The notes under the pieces were generated by a model. It did not search any database, was not told the origin of the DNA, and saw only the letters and a list, made by a program, of their open reading frames with translations. From Balanoglossus misakiensis (taxonomy: Eukaryota; Hemichordata), in contig CM082585.2 in the NCBI GenBank assembly GCA_040954595.2, positions 4,402,001 through 4,466,000 on the forward strand: a stretch of 64,000 nt of DNA, written 5' to 3'. Below are positions 22,394-37,900 of the stretch, piece after piece. Position 1 is the first letter of the stretch, and every line of letters starts with the position of its first letter. A program made the position numbers and the translations under genes.

Positions 22394-25300
22394 CTGTAAA
22401 GAGAAATAAAACCATGCTATAGAGCGTGTTTGTACTATTGTACGGAGATAGCGTGGACTCTTGGCCGTTTTGGTTGAAAAGCAAACTGCCAATCAATATA
22501 ACTGGTCCAAAATCAACAGCACGTTGGTGCGCTCAGAAGAGGGCCAAACTGAGAACGGCCACGTTGCGTGGGGGAATTGATGAGTGTTTAAGGTATTATG
22601 ATAATTTTACTTGCGAATTTTGCGACATAAAGTTCGGCAAAAATTTGAATTCATCTGCACAGGCTCCGGTCAAAATTTAACGTGAACCGACAGACAGACA
22701 GACAGAGACACATACAGAGACAGACAGACAGACACACAGACAGACAATTATCTGCTTTATGTATACCTGTCGGATCTGTACGCAGCGTCGTACTCGCAGT
22801 GGATTTCATACTCTGTCTTGCCGCTGCCTTTCTGTTTGAGTTGATAACCGATATCGTGTACAGGACAGGGTTTGCAGCAGAGTTGACGGGCAAGATGAAC
22901 ACAGCTGTCCACGCATACACAACACCCGGAATTGTGACTGTGTTTGAGAGCGCTAACATGCCCATGACCGTAATTGGCACCCAGCAACAGAAATCGGTCA
23001 ACACAATCAACGTCATTCGTTTGGCAATTGACGCTTCCTTCGATTTGCTGCGTGACTGGGCACCGGTTGCCGACCCAGTACGCTCTATGACGATATACAT
23101 CACCAAATAACAAACAAAAATAATAACAAAGGAAATGAAATTCAGGAACAATAGAATGACTGAATATTCCCAGCCAGGCGTTTGGTCATTTGTTAAATAC
23201 AACGAAAGGCATACTGGGGACCGCCCGTAGTAGTTGTCACCAAAGTACGAGATTCTAAACAGCGGTAGCAAACTGACGACCAAACAGACAACCCATGCAA
23301 ACACCGTCAGCGCAGCTGCATATTTGAACTTGAAGAACATAAACCTCAGCGGAAAGACGATCTTAAGAAACCTCTCCACTGTTATCAAGGTCAAAACAAA
23401 GACGGACACTTCACTAGAGAGAGTCGCTAGGAAACCGGCGAAATGACACAAACGAGAACTTCGCCATATTTCATCGAATCTAACATAGACCCCACGATAG
23501 TACATGTCCGTTGATGCTATGATCATCAAGTATAGCCCCATCAGAAAATCGGAAATAGCCAAATTCCAAATCAAGAAAGTAGGTATATTGTTTAAGTCTT
23601 TCTGTTTCAGTCGCCAAACGATGACAAATGCGTTGCCGAGGAGAGCAAATGTGCCAAGAATCCAAATGAAAACCCGCAGAACATTGTTAGCCATGAGATC
23701 CTCACAAGACGAGAACGCATCCCCGGGTGGCGTACAAACCTCAACATGCGGATTCGTTAGGACCATACAGCAATATGTGAAAGAATCAGTGAATCTGTCG
23801 AGATAGGAGAAAAAAACGAAAACTGTTTACGACAAAAATACAGATTGTTGTTGACCATTGTTGCTTATGACCAAAGAACAAGCTACCATTGCGACTGTAA
23901 GAGTTTGTTCCCAGCGCAGTATATTCCAAATTTAAAACACCTGTCCATCTCCGGACAGGGAAACATATTTTGAAAATACATGTAACAAATGAAATGCAAG
24001 TTAGACGCTATTTCTGCCAAATTCATTCGTTCTCTCAAATCCATAAAAGTCATTGTAGTTACACAAACAGAATACTACTAACAACACAAAGAAGTATTCT
24101 CTGTTCATGCCCATTCTTGTCACATCCTTAAATATGTCTGCTTAATAAAGACCCACATTATAATAATGGAGAACTGTCCACCAACATATGCTGCTGTTTA
24201 ATATATATGACAGCTACATGTATACATGTATGTTCAATATTTTGCCAAAACATAACATCGCCAATGTATTCAGTTCTTTCTTCTTACTTAAAAACACATC
24301 CCTGAATAAAGCAGAAGTAAACTTACATTCGCTGCAGATTATCAAGTGGAAGAAACAATGCATCACTGTCGAATGCAAAGCTATTACCGGTCAAATCTCT
24401 ACAAGGGAAAAAACAGAGCATACAAGCTTATCCAATGATAATTCACTCGCTTTCTTTCTTTATCCGAACAATTGACTTGTTTTCATTACACGGGGACAAT
24501 GGTGCTCAATAGCATGTTATTATGGGTGACATCTGACACAAGATCTATAAAGCTTTCAATATTTGGGCCATCCCAAGCAGAAAGGCGTCTTATGAGGGCG
24601 GGCGTCGTTTCGAAAAAAACTACATGTAGAGACAATGTATCAAGATTTACTGCACTGCACTGGGGTCACTGATATTTCAATGATGTGACCTCTACAAAAA
24701 TGAATGTTTTTTTACATAGATATCTGATATTCTCTACAAATTTTCTGTTGTCATTTGAATGGCACCTTTTTCGATTTCTGGATTGTTTATCGTTTTTTTT
24801 TTTTCGTGTTTCACAAAAGACCGTTTAGACGGTGGTTCCCGCCACTATGCGACACGTGATCAACTCGCGCCAAATAGAAAACCGAACACATGGGCCAATA
24901 AAATAACTCTACGCTTTTAGAGACGACAATTTACCACAATTGTGAATGGAAACGGTGTAAGATTATGTACTACCTGTATTATATATATAAATATACTTAC
25001 AACTGTCGCAGGTTTTTCAGTCCTTCAAATGCGCCATCGAATATTTTACCGATGCCGTTTCCTGAGAGATAACTGCAAGAAAACACTCTTATACTCAATG
25101 AGTAACAAATATTGCACCCGAGAACATGCATTACAGACATTATAACAGATGCTATCTTAAAGTGTGAGAACTCCGACCTAAACGATATTATGATATAGAT
25201 CATAACGGATATTTAAATAATGATCACACCCCATTCATATAATAATATAAACAATAAATAATCACAACTTACAGTTTCTTTAGCCGTTGTAATCCGATAA

Positions 25301-25889
25301 AAGTGTGTCTATAAATATGCCTCAAATTATTTCCATTTAGATTTCTGTGGCATAAAAATGAGAAAATAATGCAGATTATATTACCATGGCCTGTGTATCG
25401 CATTTTGATTGGTCGAGAACGACGTCACTGACCACAAATACTTAAGTGAATACAACATTTTGCGTAACACAAGTTCCGGGGGCCCCTGGTCTTTTGCGTG
25501 GGACATTTTCGTAATTTTTGAAGGTTTTCTTGAGTTCGTTGGTAATATAATGTAAATAACCGACTCCGCCCTGACCATTAACGTTTGTTTATGGGCAGGG
25601 GCGAGGGGAAAGCCAGAAATTCATGGGCGAGGCTTCGTCCATTATTTCTATAATATGTATATATCAAACACATTTTTACCTCCGTGACAAACGAATAACT
25701 TTATAGCAGTCACAATTGTTATACTTACAATACGTGCAGGTTGCTAAGATGACGAAACTTGTTAGTAGGAATTTCAGCAACGGAATTGTTAGACAGATCA
25801 CTGTGAAAAACAAAAGAGTGAAACAATGTTATCAAAGTAGCAATGCACAATTCTTTACCAAACAAGGAGTAATACACACATACATACGC

Positions 25890-25966
<77 letters not shown>

Positions 25967-28900
25967 TACATACATACATACATACATACATACATACATA
26001 CATACATACATACATACATACATACATACATACGTTATACTTACAATTCAGCCATATATTGGAAATTGCTAAAGTCAACAAGTGATATGTTTAGTTTGTT
26101 TCCAGTGAAGTTCCTGAAATAAAGTACACAATAACACAGAATATTTCCATTAATATATTCATTGTGACAGTTCAAGAGAGCTGAAGACACATCTATGGAG
26201 AAAGTCGTAATTCTAATCTTAAACGGCTGGTGATGGTATAGTTAATAAAAACGAGAACTTACAATTTTCTCACATCAACCAGAGATGGCGGTATCTCTTC
26301 TATGAGATTATTTTCACAGAAGACAACATGTCCTTGGCATTTGCAACCGGGCGGGCAGCTGCTGTCTGCAAAGTGAAAAGGTTAATAAACTATCATGGTG
26401 GTTAATGCCTAGCAAAGATTTATTTCTATGGAGTATATTTAACTTCACATTTCAAAACTTGGGGAATTATGTGCTTTGTGTGTAGTACAAAGTGAAAGAT
26501 TAATAAACAATCATAGTGATGTATTTCCATGGAGTATATTTAACTTCATTTTTCTTGTTCTAATGATTAAACGGACTGTTTTCTATTGGAGGGTGAGGTG
26601 TTTAGTGTTTAGAACATTGTTTACACTTACCACAACCGATCTCATCGTCTCCATATTTACATTGTTTAACCCCATCACATCTCTGTGTCAGTGGTAAGCA
26701 TTGTCTAGAACCATGGCAGTGGTAGTAGCCAGGGCAGGTGTAAGAATCTGCCAAAACAGACGAGAACACGCTATTAAAAGTACTACAGGGGAGAAATGAA
26801 GTGGGCAATCCAGGACGGTATTGTCGTCAATTACATGTGTACCTTGAATGAGATAAAATACCTGGACTTTTGATGGGGGGTTTAGAGTTGGAGTGAGGAA
26901 GGTGCAATGTCAACGGTCGCGTTGACGTTGGAACAGGGTGCACTCTTCGAAATTTTAAATCTGTAAATTGACTAATCGATGTATTCTACATCTCAATGTG
27001 ACTGGTTTTGATGAGCCTCGACTAGGCGGCGATACGCTGATAGTACAAACATCAAATGAAGAATAAACCAATCCAACTATTTCATCCTAGACGATGTTTG
27101 TATCAATATCTCGACACTATACTTTGTAACCGAAGTGATGGACTCACCACAATTATCTTCGTCGTGTCCGTTTGGACAGTCAGGAATTCCATTACATCGT
27201 CGATGAAGCGGTATGCAGTAAGATTCGGGACATTTGAACATACCACCTGGACAGTTGAACTGGTCTGTTAGGAGATAATTAATTATATTGGGATATTCAC
27301 AGGGTAAATGCATACATCTCACCACCAACTAAGGCTTGTGTTAACATTGAACATTATTCAAGTAGCTACAGTCTTATTTTCAAAGAAAATATTAATGTTC
27401 CCGTAAATGAAATTTATAATACGAAAGATATGTTAACTTTTAAGAGGGCGCAGAAGATCTGGAGAAACAATACATATGAGAAACCTACCACAATTTACAA
27501 GATGAGAGACATCCCGACATCCTATTTGGAAACCGTATTCGTCAAAGTCATAAATGCACATCAGCGTTCGGTTTATGCAGTGGCCATTTTCACATTCAAA
27601 TTCACCAGCAAGGCATTCTGGGTTACACCCGACTTCATCTTCACGTTCGTTGCCGACACAATCTTTCATGCCATCACATTGTGCGTTGCTAGGTAAACAA
27701 TCCCCGGAGTAACACTGGAAGCCGTTACAAACACCTGCTCAAATAAAAAAATTTCACATACGATTACAATCAAGATTAGTCCAATACATATAATTCATTT
27801 GCAACCCAATTCTTTGCTTAAAAACTATCATAGTGCTCATAATGGTCGAAAGTGTGAAATATAGCGAATTGAATCACAAAAAGTAAGATTCTTCATTACA
27901 TATGCCTTACCACATTTCATTTCATCAGAACCGTCAATACAATCCTGAAGTAGGTCACATCGTTTGGCCTGGCCGACACACTGTCCGTTATCACACATGA
28001 ATTGGTCTGACGTACAGTTAGTATAAACTGAAATAAATCATAAAGATAATCTTTAAATGAGTTCTGTAGAGAAATATTTCCTCTGTAATTCCTTTTGTGA
28101 ATGTGTTGTTCGTATTCATTATCATTGTATCCTTTGCACCCAAATTTAATAATAGCAATTGCGAATAAAGCATATTTCTGTGATACATACCACAATATTC
28201 CTCATCACTGCTGTCGCCACAGTGGTCAATGAAGTCACAGTAGAAGGTCATTGAGACGCAATTTCCGTTTGAACACTCAAATGTGTTGATTGGGCACAAT
28301 CCTCTCATTTCTGGGATGGGACAAACAACAACTAAACATGATGTTTAAGAACTACAATGTATTTGTTATCATAATATGTGCTGTTTACCTGTCAATTTCA
28401 ATGTTTTGGGATTTAAGAGCATATGAACATACATCTTTTAATTATAGTTACACATCTCGATAATAAAATAGCTCCCATTGTTGACATTGCAATGTTGCAT
28501 ATTCATATTAAAACACATTTAGGTATACGGGATAAATTATCATTTTAAAAGACGTATCATTGCCCTGAACACATATTTTTAATGAACTTTATTAATTGTA
28601 TAGCTGATGTGATGTGTGACATAAGCGGTCTGGCAACCTACTTGTACATTTGGAGTTTATATTACATGTAACAATTGCTAGCTTCTTGCAAACTTGTGAC
28701 TCTATACAAGTAGCTATTCGCACATTGTCACGTGTAGTCGTAAATAACAAATAAAATGCTAATGAGTAATTGTACCTATACAACGATTTGTTCCTTAGAG
28801 CCATCAATGTTAAAGGTCTCATGCCATGCCCTATACAACCACGCGTAAAATCACTATTTGGGTCTTGAAGTTAACGTTTGTTACTATCTTGCAATGCGTT

Positions 28901-31900
28901 TTGCCCCTTGTGCTTAGATAACAAGCAAGTAAAAGTGGCGGGTGGGCGTGTACCCCTAACCCAACTCAGTCGAGTTTTTTCGGCTTTTCGAAGTTCAGTC
29001 GAAGACTTATCTTGATGTGGACAAATAGTCTTTCACACCTTCGTAAATCCTCTGCCTGTAATGTGAGGCAAGGGCTTCCTTTGCTTTGAACACTGTTTAT
29101 ATAGCTTGTCTTTGTCTGTGGACTTAATTACTCATGGACTGCTAATTACACCTTACTGTTAGCAGAATGGTACACTACGACGTAGTGTACTTGTTTGTCC
29201 ATATGCAAATGCCTGGCTCGAGTGCGAAGTGGCTCCCTGATCACAGGCATGAAAAAAGGGGGCAAATTCCGGCATTCGCGCACATTTTTCGGAACCGACA
29301 CAATAAGCAATGCATAGACAGGTACCCTAGGTGAGCTTTTGACGTGGAAAAATGAAAACTTTCCAAAGCATGGCATGTGACCTTTAAACAACCAGCTATA
29401 GGCTGCAATGTACAGGCATCCGGAGCACAACTTACCACAGTTGTCTTCATCCGATCCATCAAAACAGTCTGCAGTGCCATCACACACGTACACCTCATGG
29501 ATGCATACACTGTCATTACATCGGAAATTATCGTCGCCACATTCCATTTGCATTCCTGAAAATGTTTATGTGCATACTTTAAATCATTTATGTAGTAACA
29601 TCAACAAAGTGCTGCTCTTCAGAGATAACCTACAACTTATGATATTTAAGTAATTCCATTTTCCCATGATTGCATGATCAACTTAACAATTATGTCATTA
29701 ATTACGCATACACCGTTGAACGTGGGATTAACGCTTGTTGTGGTATCAATAAAGCGCTGTTCAAAGACACCACCAACTCACGACTTTCTAGTCTTGTCTA
29801 TTTTTGCATGATTCACTTAACTCCTGTATCTTTAATTACGCCAACACTGTTTTGCGGGGATTTATGCTTCAGTTATTGTTGGCATTTAACAAGTCACGAC
29901 TAAAACATTTATCAATAATTTATATCTTACCCATTGCACGGTTTCGGCAAAGGTCATACGTAATCATAGGATTAGCACAGTTCTGTAGACTTAAGCTCCA
30001 GTCAGACGCTCCCAGGACCAGACATTCGTTAGAATTTGTTGAATTCGGCCAAGACATATTTCCTTGTCCATTCTGGCAAGAAAACAAATTTCCACATCCC
30101 CCGGATCTTTCAATGACATCAGTGAACTCCTGCGTGGCGTTCCTTTGTAATAAAATATAACCTTCGCTCGAGAAGTCCCATACATGCCTTAGATAATATA
30201 TGAGCAGTGTGAGGTCATTGTTCGAAGAAAAGCGCGGGAATGACTGTATCTCGTTCATCTGACAAAGCTCCCCACTGTTGGCCAGTACAGGTTTGAAACA
30301 TGCGTCTTCATATCTCCCCCAAGAGAGATCGTCACAACCTAGAAGAAGGAAATATACACAGACTCACCTATAATGACTGTCGCATTAATGCTCCCGATGT
30401 TTTGAAAGCAAATTGGTAAAGGGTCGTTATGTTCGATACCATACCAGCTGTACTATATAAAATCGTAAGGCACAATACAGTAGCCGATCTCTTCATATGA
30501 CATTTTGGTATCCTATGGAATATTACTTCATCAAATACTAAGGTTCCTAATTCAAGCACTAGTGTAACCTGTGACACATATAACATCGATTATAAGCATT
30601 TATATTATTTCATTTCTCATATGAAACAACCACAAATTCAAATAGAGCTGACATGATATGTTTTTTCAAGAGAAGAGGCATTAACCGTCGAATCTTTAGA
30701 ATTGTTGCACTAACCGTATTGGACTACCCCATCATACTCCTCGTCTACACGATCACCAATGTACAGTGCTGGCTGTTTGCAGATAAACTGTTTGACATAA
30801 TCCACGGCGCATGGTATATCGTGCCAGTGGTTTGTGTTATGAACGTTGGACATCATGATAACAGAACATAGTTCAAATCTGGCGCCGTCAGGCTGGTCGA
30901 AATCATCTTGTGTTGTCCCTCTCGCCCTGCAAATAAAACATTTCCGAGTATTCCTTAAGAAAGCAAGAACATGTCGCGTCAGCACGATTACATTTGCAAT
31001 GCTGCGCGCTGCACTACAACTTTTCGGTTTACCAAAGAGTAAGAAATTATAGGAACACCAAGGAATTGTGGGAAGAGTGTTCATTTTACCAAAAACCATA
31101 AAGCTCGCGTCACAGCATCCCCTGAACTTAAATGTTATTCTGTCTGTAAACACAAAGTGACCAACTAGCATTTACATATATATACATCATTATTGCCTTA
31201 CGGCAGTGTTATATGTTGTCCACCATAATCCCAACTGCAGAATTGTTTAATACATGCAAAACATACCAATCTGTGTAACCCATTGGGTTGCTATCAGTCC
31301 ATCGATGCCTGCCCTCTTCTGTCTCGAGGTGTAAACCTAATTAGGCAAATAAATAAAATCATGAAGACATCATTCTCAGTAGAACTCCTGCAAACTATAA
31401 AATGCAAATGTCAAACAAGTTAGATCAGAAAAAGATTTGTTCACCTATGTAGGTGGTCGTGTCACCACTCCACCATAGTCTGGCGAATGCATAAGTAATG
31501 ATTTCGGATTCGTCTGCATCCAAAATGCTAACAAGATGACCGCCCTCTTCGGTACACTTTGCTTCAGCCTCATCCCATGCCAATGTAGTTGTCTGTGAGT
31601 GGAACTTGTAGCAATGCCTGCGAAACCCGTCCAAAACTCCCTCTGGACATCTGTAGCCTATACAAAATGGTCACATTGCAAACAAATTTGTTGAAACCGT
31701 GCTTTTCTTGTAAGTGTGGGGAAATGGGGTTCATACGCATTTTCCATAAGGAGGGCGCCCTTCCAACATGACGCAAAAACGAGACAGGAAAGACAAGGAG
31801 TGAAAACGTTATCGTGTTGTGTATCTTTGCTATAGTGGGGAAAGGCGTTTGACAGCCATATTTTATTGTAAGGTAATTTTACACGCAAATTGTATCATGG

Positions 31901-34900
31901 TAGAACAAATAGGCGAGCTCGAGCAGTACTCTATGGCTTACTGGCCTCATTTTCGCACCGTCTGCTTGGCGATAACGCCATGTTTTGAAAGGGCATCTTC
32001 TTCATGGAGAACCCTATACAAGGTCGGAATCAGTAGTATTATCACATGGACTGGCCCTGATCACCACCTGTGTGACGTAGACCAGGACAGATCGAAAATC
32101 CAGATCACCCCTGCGTTACGTCATCAACCGGAACTATTTCCACCGATTCGCCGTAGCTTTGTTGTCAAACAGAAACAGTACGTGTAGCGCGCGGCATTTA
32201 CAATACAGAAATGAAATAAAAAAATGACGGTTCCATGACAATATTGCTTTGTAAGCTCAAAACAGAAAGGTGGAATTTGGAAAGAAGACAGTCGACGCAA
32301 CGATCATAGACGATCGTAGCTCTGCGTACAGGTCTGTGTGTTCCCGGCGTTACACGGCCTCCACCCACAGCCCTGCAAGGCGCCATAGAAAAAACTGGTG
32401 CTTCTGCGGTCCGGATCCGGACCGCAGCTTTTTCGGCCGAAATTCGATTTTATCGAAGCAAAATCCTTTCCCTGTCTACTTCTGCCCCCTAACCGACTCC
32501 AAATATGATGCGATTAACTTGTCCTAACGTCCGAACCACTCGCGTTTGATTCATTTTTGTGTGTTTACATGTTGAGATCGCCATATTAAATATAAGGCTT
32601 ACAGCGAGTTTATCTCCATGGGTAAACAAAAAAGTTTTAGAAAGCGAGGCTTCCGAGCCCATGAATTTTGGCTTTCCTCGAGCCCGCGCCCATAAACAAA
32701 CGTTTATGGTCAGGGCGGAGTCGGTTATTTCCATTATATTACCAACAAAATCAAGAAAACCGTCAAAATTTACGAAAATGTCCCACTAGGGGCCCCGGAA
32801 CTTGTGTTACGCAAAATGTTGTATTCACTGAACTGTTTGCTAATATTACTATTCAGATTTACGGGCATGTAAACAAACCATTACTGAGTATTTGTGGTCA
32901 GTGACGTAGTTCATCTCGACCAATTAAAATGCGACGCACAGGCCATGGTAATATAATCCCACGATTTTCCGCGATCCGCCGAGCGCGACATGTGGTCAAA
33001 ACAGTGCATCAAGGCAATCGATAAAGCTCTCCGCCGTTGATGTTTTTTTTTTTTTTTTTTTGGTTGGGGGGGGGGGGCTTCATCAGCATGTTTGTCGGAT
33101 TGTTATTCTCTCGTTCAGAAAGGAAATGTTCCCTTGCATTTGTACAACTAATGTAGTGTAATTGTGTTTTAAATGCTTAATAAAGAAAACTAACACTGAC
33201 AACGGACACATTTTGTTCGTAGTGAATTAAACGCCCCTCCCTGAATGCCTAGTCTGAAATAAAACTTATGTTGAGAAGGAGAGTTGTACATTGATTAACG
33301 TTTTCAACGGTGTAGTACCGGTGTAGCAACGATCCAGATACGACTCCGACGGGAAAAAATATTTGAGAATGCTTTTCGCCTGTGCTGCGCCGGTGTTAAT
33401 TTTCGACAGCGATGACGGGTGGTTCAGATCCAGACCGAAGCAAATATACAGTGAGAACGCAAAGCACAACCCTGTCGTGACTTTTGATTATGTTACTTTA
33501 TCTAGGTAACCTATTGTCTTGGGTCAGTTTCCATTGTTCAGTCAATCACACTTGACGCGAGTGGTTTTCTAGCCACTCGCGGTTAGCCGGGTCTGCCACC
33601 AACTTTAGGTTCTTTCGATCGCCGAAAAGACGAGGCGTTTTCGATTTGTGGATTAACATCCAGTACTTCTAAACGATATCAAAACGGTCATGAAGAAGCA
33701 ATTACATGTCCTCGACGTCCTCAATTTTTGTTAGTTGCCGTGTTCCTAAACATTGCCATTTAGACGGCGTTGATCTCAAAACAATGTCCGTTTAGTGTGT
33801 GGACGCACACAGATTCTGAGGGCTAATCCCCTGTTAGCAAGAAACAGGAAGTGCTACGATATTCGTCATTTTTAAGTTGCTGCAATTGATCTGTAGTTTG
33901 TACGTGTATGCTTTACATGTATGCATCTGTGGTAACATAAAACACAGGTTACAAATGAACATAAATGACTACATGTACATGGTGTTTTGAACCACTAGCA
34001 TTCCTTTATCTGAATTGGAGGTTGCGCAACTAGACTAGAAAAAACAGAAATGCCATGGGATCAATCAAACGTGTTTGGGGTTCAAACCGACCTGCTTCCT
34101 TGCTGGTAAGCAACCGGTGCGCCAGTAGACTAGCCCACTAGTCGCTTGGTGATTTTTAAATCTAAATAGTTAAGGTGTTTTCGATGGTTTTTTGTCTTAA
34201 TAAATAATTTCAATACTTTTTGCGTGCATGCTTGCCTTGAGCGTGTTTTTGGTAGTGAGGTGAGTTTCGAATTTGGGACTGAGCTTGTGGTTTTGGGTAG
34301 CGTGGGTCTACGCGTTCCCTACACATAATGAAGCCCATAGACTTGGAGCAAGTCTAGTGCGCCAGGTAAACAAGCGCGCTTCCTGTGACCTGGCTGGCCA
34401 TGCAAGCCAGGTAGCTCATGAATATTCAGAATGCAAGCCTGGCGCGCTCAGCAAGCACGCTCACCGGGCCTGGCGAGCCAGGCGAGCCACCTGGCTTGCT
34501 GCGTTCAGGAGCAGGCGCGCCAGGTAGAACAGGACATTCAGTCTGTAGTGTACTGAATTTTTTTAGTAATGCCTCTTCTACCGAAAAATAAGAAGACTGT
34601 TCATGTGATAAATATATAATCCCATGATATCTTTCTTTGTTTAACGTCATCGTATACTCGTGGTTTTCGCGGAAGCGTACAACTTCTCGCCTGCGGCTCG
34701 ATGTTGCACTGCTCCGCGAAAACCACTCGTATACGATGACGTCAAACAAAGAAAGATATCATGGGATTATATGTAATAATTATAGTGTGATAAAATGCGC
34801 TATTTATCATATCGGGTAATTAATTAATTTTCCCTTTTTCATTGCTTAGTCGTACCTCAAGCGTATGAAGATGCATTGAGGTATTTTCACTTGATAAATG

Positions 34901-37900
34901 ATTTTAAAAAAAACATTCATTATTGTATCTTTAGAAAATCGTGCAGATAACATGCAGGTCCATCGAAAATGACTATTGCTATCGCGGGATTAATGAGATT
35001 TGGAACAAAAGGTGACATCTACTTCACCATTATTTAATTAACCTCATTTTTCAATGTTCGACGCCAGCTCTGTTTTGGCAAATAGACGAATGAATAATCA
35101 AAATTCTACAAACGTACTCACCTGCATACAGAGTCATATTCAAACGTATTTTAAGTTGGTAATGCACAGCGACATACTTGGCCAAAAAGCCAGAACCGTC
35201 TCCAGATTCCAAACCAGCAAACTCCACATACATGGTAGAGCTGGCTGAGATGATGTTGCTAGGTCGTTTGTTTTCACAGAATGTGCCGTAAAGAAATGCT
35301 TCCGAGGGAGTTTCAGAGTTGTATACCTTCAGGTAATTATTAACACAGTTCTGATCGACATGGTGACCGACACTGAAGTGAAGGAACGTCAACTCGATGA
35401 CGTCACCCTCCGGGACCCGGATAGTCCAACTGCACTTGGAATCGGGTGGGTTCGGGTGCGGGTAACTGATCGATTGGAAGTATCCGCAATTCGTATCCAA
35501 GTTGAAGTGGTGATCACACGTGGATAATCCCATCCCATGACCTGGACAATCTGAAATGAGCAACATTTCACAAAGCAATAGTACAATATCGATTGCATGG
35601 ACCTCGCCACGCATGTGTTTTGAAGACAGTATAAAGTATGAACTGTAGAAGTCTTACCTGTTGTGTAGTAATGTGCACTAAACCCTCTCCCAATTCTGTC
35701 TTCATCAGAAAAGAAAGTTACGGTTAAAATATTCGATGCCGACGATATTAAAGGAATGTTTGAGCCACAGAATTTTGCTAGTAGTTTGTCTTCATCGGGA
35801 GTTGTGGCGTTGTACACGGCAACATAGCTTGAACACAGAAGTTGACCATCAGCTTCTATACCAGGTACATCAAAAGGGTCGAATGCCAGATGAATAAAGG
35901 ATCCTTCTGGCACTACTATTATCCACTTGCAATAGCTGTTCGCATAATAATTGGTGGCGCCGGTAACTGCATTTGTTGTGTAAAGGGTACCTTCTGATTC
36001 GTTGAATTTGGCTTTTGTTCCACAGCCCGAACATTCTTCTGAAGTACAGTCTGAAAATCGAACAACATTTCACATCGATTAAAATTTTATCTTTTTTTCT
36101 TGCATTTCGCGGAATTAATTCAGTCAAGTGTTTGTACCTTTGCTTTGCAATATCGACTGCACTTCCTCATTTCATACCAGGTGTTCAATTAAACATCCGC
36201 TGCTAGATTAGATGACACACAATCTGTTGCTGTCGCTGTCGCTGTTTTGTAAGGCGAGCCAGGCCATACTGCTGTAAGCGTTTAACAAGTTGTTTAAAGA
36301 TTATTTCATATGTTTGTGTTAAAGCAAAACCAACGTGCCACGTACATGTTTGTAGTACAGCCTGTACAGGAATTCTGTGCGCGCCTGGCAGGTACTCAGT
36401 GGGAAACGTCTGCCCGGGAAGCAGTTTATCAAATATCGGTGACAACAAAATTGTCTCGCTTTCGCATGTGGAGCAGGCATAGCATCCATTACGCTGGCGG
36501 AGATGATATTTACTTGGGTAATATACACCTGAAAATGAAAAACGAAAAATTAATTTATCAGAAATATTGTAAAATCTATTAATAACTTAGCATCTTCTAA
36601 TAACTTCATACGCCCAGCACAGATCACGCGTAGAGGTCATGGAGTTATATTATTAATTGCATATATTTTCTTAAATTTGACAAAAAATGAAGTTCCGGTC
36701 GCGGCGTATTGATTTTCAATACAGTGATGCGCCAGAGGCGATGTAAGAGACGGCCGTTCATTGGACAAAACGACACTACCTTTGTTATGCAAAGTATGGT
36801 CATGCCGGGTCATTTCATCGGTGGGTTAGCTCAGGTCACGATATCGCATCGGTAATATTGAAAACACTGGCGATAGCGAGAGATTCTCGTAATTTTCGAG
36901 GTTCACAAACATACTGACAACTGAATGTTTTGTTATTCTGACAATAGTTGGGAAGGGTAATAAAATGACGCGCCAGAACGTTAAAAAGTCACCGCGTTTC
37001 GGCGATCATAACTCAGCTTTAGCATTCTTGGCTTGCTATGTTTACAAACAGAATGTAGTCCCACTTACTTACTCATTTGCATAAAATGCCGTGAAATACC
37101 AAAAAGTTATTTAATGGACACGTGACTAATTTGCATATCAATTCACTCTATATGTAAGTTTTGACGCGTACGTGGGGTGTAAAATAGAACTTCCTTGTCA
37201 ATAGTTTATTCAATAAATGCTCCAAAAGATTGAATTTTGAAAGGGACTACTGTCTTCATTCTCACAGTAATGAGAGGCAACACCAAATTTATGTAGTCGT
37301 GAACTTCAGAATAATGTGCCGTACATATGCAATAATAATAATAATGTTTTTGTGGATAGAATGAAAATGTTTGTTTCAAATGTTCACGTTCTGCAGTTGC
37401 CATGGCGCTTTAATTCAAACCGGTACATTAATGTCAAAGCATTAAAGAGTTAAAATTCGTTAATATAAACACTATACATAGACTTTGCATCCCTTAATAA
37501 TTGAAAGCTCACAATCTCAACAAAATCACGGACGATCATCTGTCACCAGCACGTTTTAAACCAGATTTTAACTTAAAAGCTTTACTTGTCACCGGCTTTC
37601 TGTGTCGCTGTGATCAGCACAAGACAACGTGGGTTTGAATCACGAGTGAATGCGTTTACGAATGAAACGTGGAGGCTAATCTAAACATTGTGCGATGTCA
37701 CGATAAGCCCTCCAATGCCCGACAGACATTCACGAATTCGAAACAACGCTAAATGGATTCTCTTACCGATGAAATCACCAGGCTGAAAAGAAAGCCGTTC
37801 GCCTTCAGGAACATCAAATGTCATTATTCCGCTCTGCCCATTTGGGACCAAAATCTCATTCTGACCGACCAAACTGAAACGGTTACCAATTCTTTGATTA

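Larger units (their letters stand above)
31658..35121. other. Gene 2 intron 21 (3.5 kb), repeat-filled
   Basis: No exon seen. It holds R1 copy 2, poly-T then poly-G at 33,043-33,078, a GC-rich cluster of GCCAGG/CCTGGC words at 34,360-34,525, and the foldback at 34,614. Confidence 0.6.

Noticed and set aside
22394-22766. A missing kinase N-lobe exon between the 7TM exon and exon 38
   Set aside because: No glycine-loop or VAIK-like segment with splice sites could be found in this intron, so the tail was called truncated.
22682-23110. 142-codon plus-strand frame opposite the 7TM exon
   Set aside because: It is antisense to the clear 7TM coding exon and begins in a CAGA microsatellite; it has no domain or splice support.
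34273-34749. Open frames on both strands over the CCTGGC-rich cluster and foldback
   Set aside because: They arise from GC-rich repeat words and a palindrome, giving mirrored Arg/Ala-rich peptides without a known domain.
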